Source: Planctomycetaceae bacterium (GTDB lineage: Bacteria > Planctomycetota > Planctomycetia > Planctomycetales > Planctomycetaceae). From it: a DNA stretch of 7,444 nt. The position numbers and the translations under genes are program-made. The notes beneath the pieces are model-generated. The model searched no databases. It saw nothing but the letters and a program-made list of their open reading frames with translations, and had not been told where the DNA came from. Shown here piece after piece: positions 1 to 6,012 of this stretch; the stretch's first letter is position 1; every line of letters begins with the position of its first letter. The DNA lies in assembly GCA_003503535.1 (NCBI GenBank), contig DOCI01000243.1:666-8109 (forward strand). The letters run 5' to 3'.

Positions 1-34
1 AAGTGATGGGCGTGGTGATTCCACACGACCTCGC
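1..34. repeat. Partial copy of an 83-bp palindromic repeat
   Basis: Positions 1-34 match 4488-4521 with only 3 mismatches in 34, and the first 20 bases are identical. In the complete element at 4468-4550 this corresponds to offsets 21-54, the left inner arm, the loop and most of the right inner arm. The left end of this copy would lie outside the window. Its right half is absent: from position 35 the sequence no longer resembles the full element. It lies downstream of the minus-strand DUF1553 gene, as the full copy lies downstream of the sulfatase gene. Confidence 0.75.
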
Positions 35-79
35 GAGATGATGAAAAACTCTTGTTCTGAATTTCAATTCATCCAAGAC

Positions 80-99
80 ATCTGTGTTAATCCGTGGTT
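80..99. repeat. Short period-10 repeat downstream of the DUF1553 gene
   Basis: Two adjacent 10-base units, ATCTGTGTTA at 80-89 and ATCCGTGGTT at 90-99, agree at 7 of 10 positions. Sequences of this 'ATCTGTGT..ATCCGTGG' type resemble short dispersed intergenic repeats that I associate with Planctomycetes and other bacteria, but that is from memory. Nothing in the window shows what it does. It lies 13 bases past the stop codon of the minus-strand gene, so it would be in that gene's 3' untranslated region. Confidence 0.4.
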
Positions 100-112
100 C
101 ATAATGGATCAC

Positions 113-2539
113 TTACCGCAACGAAAACTCGGCACTGGCAAACAGGGCCTGACAAAACGCAGCCCAGGTTGCAGCCTCATTATTGGCCTGACCATAGACA
201 TACAAGAACAGCGTCGCGTTCCTCATTTCAGAAGGTTCAGGCAGACGTGAGTAACACATGCGATAGGCCTGATTCACTCGATCGCTTTCCGTCGAATGTT
301 CTGAGATCAGATGCGAAGCCATTCCTGCAGCCTGGCGTATGACAAATTCGTTGTTCATCAGAAACAGAGACTGTTCGGGAATCGTTGTCGAAGACCGTTC
401 GCCAATAATCAGACTCGGATCAGGGAAATCGAAGATCGAAAGAATTTCCGGGATTTCATCGCGAACGATCGGCAGGAACACCGAACGATGCACATCACCA
501 GCAGCGAGGTCGCCTCGAATTCGAAAACTGACATTTCCCTCACCCTGTTGTGCAACCAGACTTCCTTCCGGAAAATCGACATCCAGGTTCTGTCCCAATG
601 CGAGTAATGTATCCCGCATTGCTTCGGCTTCGAGTCGTCGTTTCGGCATCCGCCACACATAGACATTATCGGGATCCTGACGGTAATTCTCCGAATCCAT
701 TCGTGAGGAAAGCTGATAAGCCCGGCTCAGCACAATCGATCGAATCAGTTGTTTGACCGACCACTCGTTTTCGACAAACGAGATCGCCAGATAATCCAGC
801 AACTCCGGATGACTGGGGCGTTGACCGGAAGCTCCGAAGTTATCGACGGTCGAAACCAGGCCTCGTCCCATCAAATGCAGCCAGACTCGATTGACCATCA
901 CCCGAGCCGTCAGTGGATTCTCTTCGGAAGCGATCCATTCCGCCAGTTCCAATCGGCCACTGTCATAGCCGTCAATGCGGGGCTGGCTCGTTGTCAACAC
1001 CTGAGGAAAACCGCGTTTAACAATTTGTCCAGGTTGATCGATTTCTCCTCGAATATACAAAGGGCAGTCGTCCGTTCTAAGACCTTCACGAACTCCCATC
1101 GCCCGCAATTTGGGATTTCCCTGTTCGTCATAAGAATTCAATTCTCCACGAAGCTGACTCAGCCGCGCCTGCAGTGCAATTCGTCGGATATTTCCATCTG
1201 GTCCACTCGATTGAGCCATCTGTTCGGTTAACAGTTCAATCTGTCTTTCCAGTACGCCTCTTTGAGCCGCATCCAGTGGCAGGACTCCAGCTGGAATATT
1301 CGCCTGGACCGGAAGCACAAGCAGTGGACTGGGATGATTACTCTGTACAGACCTGATTGTTCCGTAGCACGTTTCGGTACTGCGAAAGATCCCAGCCAGT
1401 GCGTAATAATCTGTTTGCGGAATCGGATCAAAACGATGATCGTGACAACGGGCGCAGGCAACAGTTAATGCCTGAAACGCCTGAAAGGTCGTATCGATCT
1501 GTTCGTCGACGACATCCATCTGGAACTGCTGACGATTCCGTTCACTGAGCGACTTGGGTCCGAGCGCCAGAAATCCAGTCGCAATCAGATTCTCCGCCTG
1601 TTCCGTTTCGTTTTTCGCAGGTAGCAAATCGCCAGCCAGTTGAGCCCGCACAAACTGGTCATACGGCATATCATTCATGAACGCTTCAATCACCCAGTCG
1701 CGATATCGCCAGGCATGCGGGAAAGCAAAGTTGGAGGCTTGCCCGGAGGACTCAGCAAAACGAGCCACATCGAGCCAGTGCCTCCCCCAGCGTTCGCCGA
1801 ATCCCTGCGATTGCAGAAGTTCATCCACCAGTGACTCCACAGCAACCTGAGAATCTTTCGCATATTCCTTCTCAAATTGAGCCAGTTTTTCAGGAGCAGG
1901 CGGCAGGCCGATCAGATCGAAATAAAGTCGACGGGCGAGCATATTCGGTTCACTGTCGGCGACAGGATCGAGCCCTTTGGCTTCCATTTTGGACAGAAGA
2001 AAATAGTCAATCTCCGTCCGAGGCCAATCCTGTATTCGTACCTGAGGAAGCTCAACGGCAGCGGGCAGCTGAAATGCCCAGAACTTCCGACCTTCTTCGA
2101 GGTCAATTTCGTATTTAACTCTCACTCCACCATCTCCGTCTCGCGGATCTGGAGCTCCCATTGCAATCCATTTTTCGATATCAGCAATCTGCTCTCCAGA
2201 AAGTTTTCCGTCTGGAGGCATCCTCAATTTCGAATCGGTGTAACGAATCGCTTTGAGAAGCAAACTTTGGGAATGATTCCGGGGCACAACAGCAGGCCCC
2301 TGCTCGCCACCACTGCGAATCCCTTCTCGCGTATCGAGCGTTAAGCCACCTTCCTGTTCGTCTTGCTGAACGGAATGACAGGAATAGCACTCTTTCACGA
2401 GTATTGGCCGGATTTTATTCTCAAAAAACTGAGACTGTTCCGGACTGATCGCTTCTTCCGCCTTCAACTCCTGCTGAATTCCAGCACAAGCCGTCAGCAA
2501 TGCGAAAAAATAAATGAACTTGGAGAGTGGGTCACGCAT
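113..2539 (-). CDS. PSCyt1-DUF1549-DUF1553 domain protein (planctomycete cytochrome-like secreted protein)
   Basis: This 808-residue protein has the standard planctomycete order of domains. The N-terminus is a signal sequence: a hydrophobic stretch at about 8-19 ends in a possible lipobox (L15-T16-A17-C18), with an alternative signal peptidase I site near A27. A PSCyt1-type cytochrome domain follows, with heme motif C51-x-x-C54-H55 and a likely distal methionine, M107, in RMPPD. DUF1549 spans about 165-390 and contains the family's CARCHDHRFDP motif, a second CxxCH at 362-366. DUF1553 spans about 525-790, with the typical NRVW and PEQSLFLMNN stretches. The biochemical role of these proteins is not established; electron transfer linked to polysaccharide breakdown is often suggested. 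The ATG at 2539 is supported by an AGGA ribosome binding site. The gene diverges from a sulfatase gene. A DUF1501 gene often follows such genes, but the downstream side is cut off after 112 bases. Confidence 0.95.
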   Translation of the reverse strand: MRDPLSKFIYFFALLTACAGIQQELKAEEAISPEQSQFFENKIRPILVKECYSCHSVQQDEQEGGLTLDTREGIRSGGEQGPAVVPRNHSQSLLLKAIRYTDSKLRMPPDGKLSGEQIADIEKWIAMGAPDPRDGDGGVRVKYEIDLEEGRKFWAFQLPAAVELPQVRIQDWPRTEIDYFLLSKMEAKGLDPVADSEPNMLARRLYFDLIGLPPAPEKLAQFEKEYAKDSQVAVESLVDELLQSQGFGERWGRHWLDVARFAESSGQASNFAFPHAWRYRDWVIEAFMNDMPYDQFVRAQLAGDLLPAKNETEQAENLIATGFLALGPKSLSERNRQQFQMDVVDEQIDTTFQAFQALTVACARCHDHRFDPIPQTDYYALAGIFRSTETCYGTIRSVQSNHPSPLLVLPVQANIPAGVLPLDAAQRGVLERQIELLTEQMAQSSGPDGNIRRIALQARLSQLRGELNSYDEQGNPKLRAMGVREGLRTDDCPLYIRGEIDQPGQIVKRGFPQVLTTSQPRIDGYDSGRLELAEWIASEENPLTARVMVNRVWLHLMGRGLVSTVDNFGASGQRPSHPELLDYLAISFVENEWSVKQLIRSIVLSRAYQLSSRMDSENYRQDPDNVYVWRMPKRRLEAEAMRDTLLALGQNLDVDFPEGSLVAQQGEGNVSFRIRGDLAAGDVHRSVFLPIVRDEIPEILSIFDFPDPSLIIGERSSTTIPEQSLFLMNNEFVIRQAAGMASHLISEHSTESDRVNQAYRMCYSRLPEPSEMRNATLFLYVYGQANNEAATWAAFCQALFASAEFSLR

Positions 2540-2547
2540 GGAAACAT

Positions 2548-2551
2548 TCCT
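2548..2551 (-). promoter_or_regulatory. Ribosome binding site of the DUF1549/DUF1553 gene
   Basis: On the minus strand AGGA stands 8 bases before the ATG at 2539. It supports this start, which also gives the protein an intact export signal. Confidence 0.6.
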
Positions 2552-2652
2552 GCCAGAAAAAAGAGAAGTGCTATATGATTAAACCATCAATGAAAGCATT
2601 TGTTTCGCTATCCTTCAATAATTGTCTTTTTGCTTAAACGACGACGGGTGAC

Positions 2653-2735
2653 GGGTGGCTGGGGTCGAAGCACAGCGTAGCCCCCAGAACGCTGAATACT
2701 CTGGGGGCTTCACTTCATTACGACCCCAGCCACCC
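2653..2735. repeat. 83-bp hairpin repeat element, copy A
   Basis: The element is a symmetric nested inverted repeat. Outer arms of 15 bases pair perfectly (2653-2667 with 2721-2735). Inner arms of 10 bases pair perfectly (2679-2688 with 2700-2709). Between them lie 11 unmatched bases on each side, and the central loop (2689-2699) is also 11 bases. It begins GGGTGGC and ends GCCACCC, as does the element at 4468-4550, and both are exactly 83 bases with the loop at the same offset. It lacks a T-tract, so it is not a classical intrinsic terminator. Likely a REP-like or small non-autonomous mobile element; I cannot tell which. Confidence 0.85.
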
Positions 2736-2925
2736 AACCTTCAGTATTTTCCTGGGAACTGTTTACTTTCAGACACTCGGAAAGAGAGGGGACTGTTGCA
2801 ATTCCAGGTGAGCCACCGTCTGACCTACGCATGATTGAACAACGGAAAGAGCAGACATCATTAAACATTGTTGATATCATGAAAACTCACTGTCTCCAAG
2901 GACGATTGCTGCGTCTAATCCCCTG

Positions 2926-2930
2926 AAGGA
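2926..2930 (+). promoter_or_regulatory. Ribosome binding site of the sulfatase gene
   Basis: AAGGA lies 6 bases before the ATG at 2937. This favours that start over the in-frame ATG at 2985, which would give a more ordinary signal peptide length but has no comparable site in front of it. Confidence 0.65.
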
Positions 2931-2936
2931 TATCCA

Positions 2937-4439
2937 ATGTTAAACACTTTCAAACAAATTGACTCATACATTTTCAATCCGTTCATGAGGTTTCGCTTTT
3001 CCTCCATAATGATGATTTTCACCGTTCTCTTTCTCTCTCATTCAGCCTTTCAAAACTCTGTCGCTGCAGAGAAATCTGAGCAACCCAACATCGTGCTCGT
3101 CATGGCCGACGACATGGGCTGGGGACAAACCGGCTATTACAACCATCCCGTTCTGAAGACACCCAATCTCGATGCGATGGCTACCAATGGATTGCGATTT
3201 GATCGCTTCTATGCCGGGGCTCCTGTCTGTTCACCGACGCGAGCGAGTGTTCTGACTGGTCGTTCGAATATGCGGACGGGTGTGGAAAGCCATGGCTATG
3301 CGTTGCGACTGCAGGAAAAAACGGTCGCCCAGGCGTTGAAAGCTGCTGGTTATACGACGGGACATTTCGGGAAATGGCACCTGGATGGGTATCGCGGACC
3401 GGGAGTCCCAATTCTGGCTGATGATCCCTACTCCCCCGGCGTGTTTGGTTTTGATGAATGGCTCTCGGTAACAAACTTCTTTGATTACGATCCGATTCTG
3501 AGCCGAAAGGGGGAGTTCAAAGACTACCGGGGGGACTCCTCCGAAATCGTCGTGGCCGAAGCTCTCAAATTTATTAACAAGCAGGCCAAGGCTGAGCAGC
3601 CCTCCTTCACGGTCATCTGGTATGGCACGCCGCACAGTCCGTTCAAAGCGGCAGCCGAAGATCTGGCACCCTTTCAGAAACTCGATAAAGAATCGCGAAA
3701 TCATTACGGCGAACTGGTCGCAATGGATCGCAGTCTCGGAACGCTCCGAGCTGGCTTGAAGAAAGCGGGCATAGCCGAAAACACCCTGCTCTGGTTCTGC
3801 AGCGATAACGGCGGCTTACCGAAGATTACTCCGGATACCGTCGGCGGCTTGCGTGGCAATAAAGGAACAGTCTACGAGGGTGGACTTCGTGTTCCCTGTG
3901 TGATGGAATGGCCTGCTCGAATTCCAAAATCACGAGTGACCGAATTCCCAGCCTGCACGATGGACATTTTTCCGACGATTGCCGAACTACTCGATCTTCC
4001 TAAATCCGTCCTCATTCAACCTGTTGACGGCATGAGCCTGGTCAAACTTTTCGAACAGGAATTCTCTCAGAGAGATAAACCGATCGGCTTCCAATGCCTC
4101 GGCAACTCCGCACTGCTCGATAACAATCACAAAATCATCTACCTCGGTAAGAACAAAAAACAACCACAACCGGCTATCGAATACTACAACCTCGCGGATG
4201 ATCCGCATGAGGAACACAATCTGTATTCTGAAGACTCGAAAGAGGCACAGGCGATGAAGCAGAAAATGGATCGCTGGATTGCATCGGTTGAAAAGAGCAT
4301 TGCCGGGAAAGATTATCCCGCAGGCAAAGTCGATCCCCCAACTCCGAAACCCCGCAGCTGGTATGAAGCCGAAGAGTATCGACCTTACTTCAAGGACTGG
4401 AAAGATCGCTGGGAGTATCAGTCTCGATTCAAGAATTAA
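2937..4439 (+). CDS. Secreted sulfatase, formylglycine-dependent (family S1, arylsulfatase A-like)
   Basis: This 500-residue protein hydrolyses a sulfate ester; the substrate, probably a sulfated polysaccharide or its oligosaccharides, cannot be read from the sequence. A signal peptide is visible: basic MRFR at 17-20, hydrophobic 23-38, likely cleavage near A44. The active-site cysteine C98 lies in C-S-P-T-R (98-102), the pattern a formylglycine-generating enzyme converts to formylglycine, and it continues into ASVLTGR. Other family features are the metal-binding pair D58-D59 in ADDMGWG, the second signature GYTTGHFGKWHL (138-149) with K146 and H148, H233 in GTPHSP, D290-N291 in SDNGG, and K309 in GNKG. 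All expected catalytic residues appear present, and the length is normal for a sulfatase. It is divergent from a DUF1549/DUF1553 gene, a common planctomycete neighbour. The end of the gene (4408-4436) is imperfectly repeated beyond the following hairpin element. The 16-residue extension before M17 is unusual, so the true start could be 2985. Confidence 0.97.
   Translation: MLNTFKQIDSYIFNPFMRFRFSSIMMIFTVLFLSHSAFQNSVAAEKSEQPNIVLVMADDMGWGQTGYYNHPVLKTPNLDAMATNGLRFDRFYAGAPVCSPTRASVLTGRSNMRTGVESHGYALRLQEKTVAQALKAAGYTTGHFGKWHLDGYRGPGVPILADDPYSPGVFGFDEWLSVTNFFDYDPILSRKGEFKDYRGDSSEIVVAEALKFINKQAKAEQPSFTVIWYGTPHSPFKAAAEDLAPFQKLDKESRNHYGELVAMDRSLGTLRAGLKKAGIAENTLLWFCSDNGGLPKITPDTVGGLRGNKGTVYEGGLRVPCVMEWPARIPKSRVTEFPACTMDIFPTIAELLDLPKSVLIQPVDGMSLVKLFEQEFSQRDKPIGFQCLGNSALLDNNHKIIYLGKNKKQPQPAIEYYNLADDPHEEHNLYSEDSKEAQAMKQKMDRWIASVEKSIAGKDYPAGKVDPPTPKPRSWYEAEEYRPYFKDWKDRWEYQSRFKN
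4408..4436. repeat. Direct repeat copy 1, at the 3' end of the sulfatase gene
   Basis: These 29 bases encode the last sulfatase residues (from inside RWEYQSRFKN). They align to 4555-4582 with 25 matches, 3 substitutions and one single-base gap. Identical blocks are GCTGGGA, ATCAG, CTCGATT and AAGAAT. The copies start 147 bases apart, with the 83-bp hairpin element between them. Confidence 0.6.
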
Positions 4440-4467
4440 TTTCCCTGCGTCCGATTTTGAATCGATT

Positions 4468-4550
4468 GGGTGGCACGTCCCGGAACGAAGTGATGGGCGT
4501 GGTGATTGCAGACGACCACGCCATTCACGTTGCTCAAGGGCGGGCCACCC
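4468..4550. repeat. 83-bp hairpin repeat element, copy B
   Basis: The element is an ungapped imperfect palindrome. Of 36 positions in each half, 27 pair by Watson-Crick rules. The strongest arms are the outer GGGTGGC/GCCACCC (4468-4474 with 4544-4550) and the inner GGCGTGGT/ACCACGCC (4496-4503 with 4515-4522), around an 11-base loop at 4504-4514. Length, ends and loop offset equal those of the element at 2653-2735. A partial copy of this sequence version occurs at 1-34. It starts 28 bases past the sulfatase stop codon. It has no T-tract but could still stabilise the 3' end of the transcript, as REP elements do. Confidence 0.85.
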
Positions 4551-4554
4551 TCCG

Positions 4555-4582
4555 GCTGGGAAGATCAGCCTCGATTAAGAAT
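4555..4582. repeat. Direct repeat copy 2, beyond the hairpin element
   Basis: This is the noncoding partner of 4408-4436, starting 4 bases after the hairpin element. It matches at 25 of 28 aligned bases and lacks one C. It lies in the same reading frame as the sulfatase end, but stop codons in between (4437 and 4458) rule out its being translated as part of the sulfatase. Confidence 0.6.
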
Positions 4583-4611
4583 ACAGGAATAGTTTACAAG
4601 GCAAATATCAC

Positions 4612-4908
4612 ATGAACGAGGAAACCGAAGGTCTAACACCAGAGCATACCAGCAATATCGATTCTCGAGCAAAGACAATACTCAAAGAGGAATTCCCACA
4701 AGAAAGGCCGGATGCATTAAAGTTTCCTGAACATATTACAGGCGCGACTAAACTCATCGTGTCTGTATTAATGATACTTGGATTAGTGTCTGTTTTTTTC
4801 GCATTTGTCGCCTTAGACGCTAGACCCGCTCATTGTGGATCCGGACTCTGCCTGATCGCCAGCGCGATCAGTTTTGGGCTGGTCCTCAATGCTTTTTTGC
4901 GAAAGTAG
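4612..4908 (+). CDS. Small membrane protein of unknown function
   Basis: I do not recognise this 98-residue protein. It has a charged N-terminal segment of about 45 residues rich in Glu, then two hydrophobic helices at about 46-68 and 77-95 separated by a short loop holding C75 and C80 (HCGSGLC), and ends in RK. It is probably an inner-membrane protein with two spans. No signal peptide is apparent. The start is weakly supported: AAGG at 4598-4601 is 10 bases upstream. No competing open frame of similar quality overlaps it, and the helix pattern is that of a real membrane protein. It lies 119 bases before the sigma factor gene on the same strand, too far to infer an operon with confidence. Confidence 0.65.
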   Translation: MNEETEGLTPEHTSNIDSRAKTILKEEFPQERPDALKFPEHITGATKLIVSVLMILGLVSVFFAFVALDARPAHCGSGLCLIASAISFGLVLNAFLRK

Positions 4909-4924
4909 AAATGATTTCCCTACT

Positions 4925-4953
4925 CAGAAAATTCAGAATATTGATGTTTTCTG
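4925..4953. other. Possible hairpin between the small membrane protein and sigma factor genes
   Basis: CAGAAAA at 4925-4931 and TTTTCTG at 4947-4953 are complementary 7-base arms around a 15-base spacer. It begins 16 bases after the stop of the small membrane protein gene. The stem is AT-rich and the loop long, so it would be a weak terminator at best. Confidence 0.25.
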
Positions 4954-4954
4954 T

Positions 4955-4985
4955 TGAACCTTTGAGGCTTCTCAAACGGCTTATC
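4955..4985 (+). promoter_or_regulatory. Candidate ECF-type promoter with a palindrome in its spacer
   Basis: TGAACC at 4955-4960 resembles the GAAC-type -35 boxes used by many ECF sigma factors. Sixteen bases later comes CGGCTTATC (4977-4985), which could serve as a -10 box. The 16-base spacer is exactly an inverted repeat, TTTGAG-GCTT-CTCAAA (4961-4976). A further copy of CCTTTGAG directly abuts the sigma gene start (5020-5027). If used, it would let the sigma factor drive its own gene. This is pattern matching by eye only. Confidence 0.3.
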
Positions 4986-5027
4986 ATTGTTGGCTGGTGA
5001 ATAGCACATTGAAAGTGAGCCTTTGAG

Positions 5028-5594
5028 ATGAGTTTACAGAATCTTCAGCACATTCAGGAACAACTGCTGGTTCTGCAGGCTCAGTCTCGAAACTCAATCG
5101 CCTTCCAACAACTGGTTCAAACCTACGAACGTCGTCTCTTTTATTATCTGCAGCGATTCACCGGAGCCTCAGCCGATACTGCTGATTTGATGCAGGAGAT
5201 CTGGCTGAACGTTTATCAAAAACTTCCCGGATTAAATGCACCGCAAGCATTTCGGGTCTGGTTATATAAGATCGCGCACAATCGAGCTGTCAGCTATTTG
5301 AGGAAACGGGATCGTCAGTCCGCAGTTGCGTTCGAGCAGGTTCAGAACGGATCAATCACGGAATCTGAAATAGAACAGGGATACGAACAGCTGGAAAATG
5401 CGGAACTTGTTCATCGAGCTCTTGAACAACTTTCGCTGCCGCATCGGGAAGTTTTAACGCTCCGTTTCCTGGAAGACCTGGACCTTCAGGAGATTTCGGA
5501 AATTATCTCGACATCAATTGGCACCGTCAAATCACGATTACATTACGCCCGTCTGGAAATTAAAAAAGTGATTGAGGAGGAATGCAATGGCTGA
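5028..5594 (+). CDS. ECF-like RNA polymerase sigma factor (sigma-70 family)
   Basis: This 188-residue protein has the two-domain plan of an ECF sigma factor and should direct RNA polymerase core to a specific set of promoters. Sigma region 2 spans about 24-95: the core-binding helix includes DLMQEIWLNVYQKL (53-66), and the promoter -10 recognition helix includes FRVWLYKIAHNRAVSYL (75-91). A linker at about 96-125 is acidic and Gln-rich. Sigma region 4 spans about 130-183, with LPHREVLTLRFLEDL leading into a helix-turn-helix at about 152-175 (QEISEIISTSIGTVKSRLHYAR). Length is normal for the family, and there is no added C-terminal domain. The start at 5028 has only a weak ribosome binding site (GTGAG, 5015-5019). 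The end overlaps the next gene by 8 bases, so the two are probably translated together. Its targets cannot be deduced here. Confidence 0.95.
   Translation: MSLQNLQHIQEQLLVLQAQSRNSIAFQQLVQTYERRLFYYLQRFTGASADTADLMQEIWLNVYQKLPGLNAPQAFRVWLYKIAHNRAVSYLRKRDRQSAVAFEQVQNGSITESEIEQGYEQLENAELVHRALEQLSLPHREVLTLRFLEDLDLQEISEIISTSIGTVKSRLHYARLEIKKVIEEECNG
5575..5580 (+). promoter_or_regulatory. Strong ribosome binding site inside the end of the sigma factor gene
   Basis: AGGAGG lies 6 bases before the ATG at 5587, within the last codons of the sigma gene. It decides the start of the next gene: an in-frame TTG at 5572 would place the site inside the coding sequence, so ATG 5587 is preferred. Confidence 0.8.
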
Positions 5595-6012
5595 TGATCG
5601 TCCTCAAAAAATCAATCGGGATAATTTACTGGCACAGGATGCCGAGAATCAATCCTTTAACTACGAGGAGTTTCGCATGAACCTGCAACAAAACATCCAG
5701 CAACTCGAACAGCGGGGACGCTCTTATCAACATGCCATGTACTGGTGCATGGGGATTTTTGCGAGTTGTTTTCCTGCTGTTCTGGTCATTGAAGCCTTCC
5801 AGCTGACTCGCATCTTCTGGGTGCCTCCCTTGTGGAGTGGCATTGGCATAGTTTCTCTTCTGGCGGCTATCTGGTTCAGCGGCATCTATTCCTATAAGTA
5901 TCGTCCTGCTCTCAAAAAGGCGAGACACGATATGCTCTGGACAATGATTGCTCAACTGCAATCACAGGTCGCAGAGATTCAATCGCGACTGGAGAAGAAA
6001 GAAGACCGGTAA
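5587..6012 (+). CDS. Two-helix membrane protein coupled to the sigma factor; candidate sigma regulator
   Basis: I do not recognise the family. From ATG 5587 the protein has 141 residues: a hydrophilic N-terminal region of about 48 residues, rich in Gln and Asn and helical in look (NLQQNIQQLEQRG, 32-44), two membrane spans at about 50-70 and 82-103, then a basic segment (YKYRPALKKARHD) and a probable coiled coil at about 117-140 rich in Gln, Glu and Lys. Topology by the positive-inside rule suggests both ends are in the cytoplasm. The 8-base overlap with the sigma factor gene and the strong ribosome binding site point to coupled translation, the usual arrangement of a sigma factor and its regulator. 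It lacks the HxxxCxxC zinc motif of ZAS anti-sigma factors; H49, C54 and C61 have the wrong spacing and lie in the membrane span. Regulation of the sigma factor is inferred only from position. Confidence 0.88.
   Translation: MADDRPQKINRDNLLAQDAENQSFNYEEFRMNLQQNIQQLEQRGRSYQHAMYWCMGIFASCFPAVLVIEAFQLTRIFWVPPLWSGIGIVSLLAAIWFSGIYSYKYRPALKKARHDMLWTMIAQLQSQVAEIQSRLEKKEDR

Larger units (their letters stand above)
2540..2936. other. Divergent intergenic region between the DUF1553 and sulfatase genes
   Basis: These 397 bases must hold the promoters of both divergent genes. The clear structure is the 83-bp hairpin element at 2653-2735, preceded by a tandem ACGGGTG duplication at 2644-2657. On the plus strand TTGAAC at 2835-2840 resembles a -35 box, but the sequence at the right distance (around 2858-2864) is a poor -10 box. 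An 8-base palindrome, GGATATCC at 2928-2935, overlaps the sulfatase ribosome binding site. I see no small gene or structural RNA gene here, and no promoter I would assign with confidence. Confidence 0.7.

Noticed and set aside
749..1231. Plus-strand open frame of 160 codons inside the DUF1553 gene
   Set aside because: It is antisense to a clearly conserved protein, and its translation shows no recognisable domain or membrane pattern.
3231..3704. Minus-strand open frame of 157 codons inside the sulfatase gene
   Set aside because: It is antisense to the catalytic core of the sulfatase and looks like a by-product of that gene's codon use.
4468..4550. Hairpin copy B as an intrinsic terminator of the sulfatase gene
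   Set aside because: There is no run of T after the stem on the plus strand, the stem is long with many mismatches, and the same structure occurs between divergent promoters, which fits a repeat element better.
5572..5586. TTG start for the membrane protein after the sigma factor
   Set aside because: It would put the strong AGGAGG site inside the coding sequence; ATG 5587 is correctly spaced from it.
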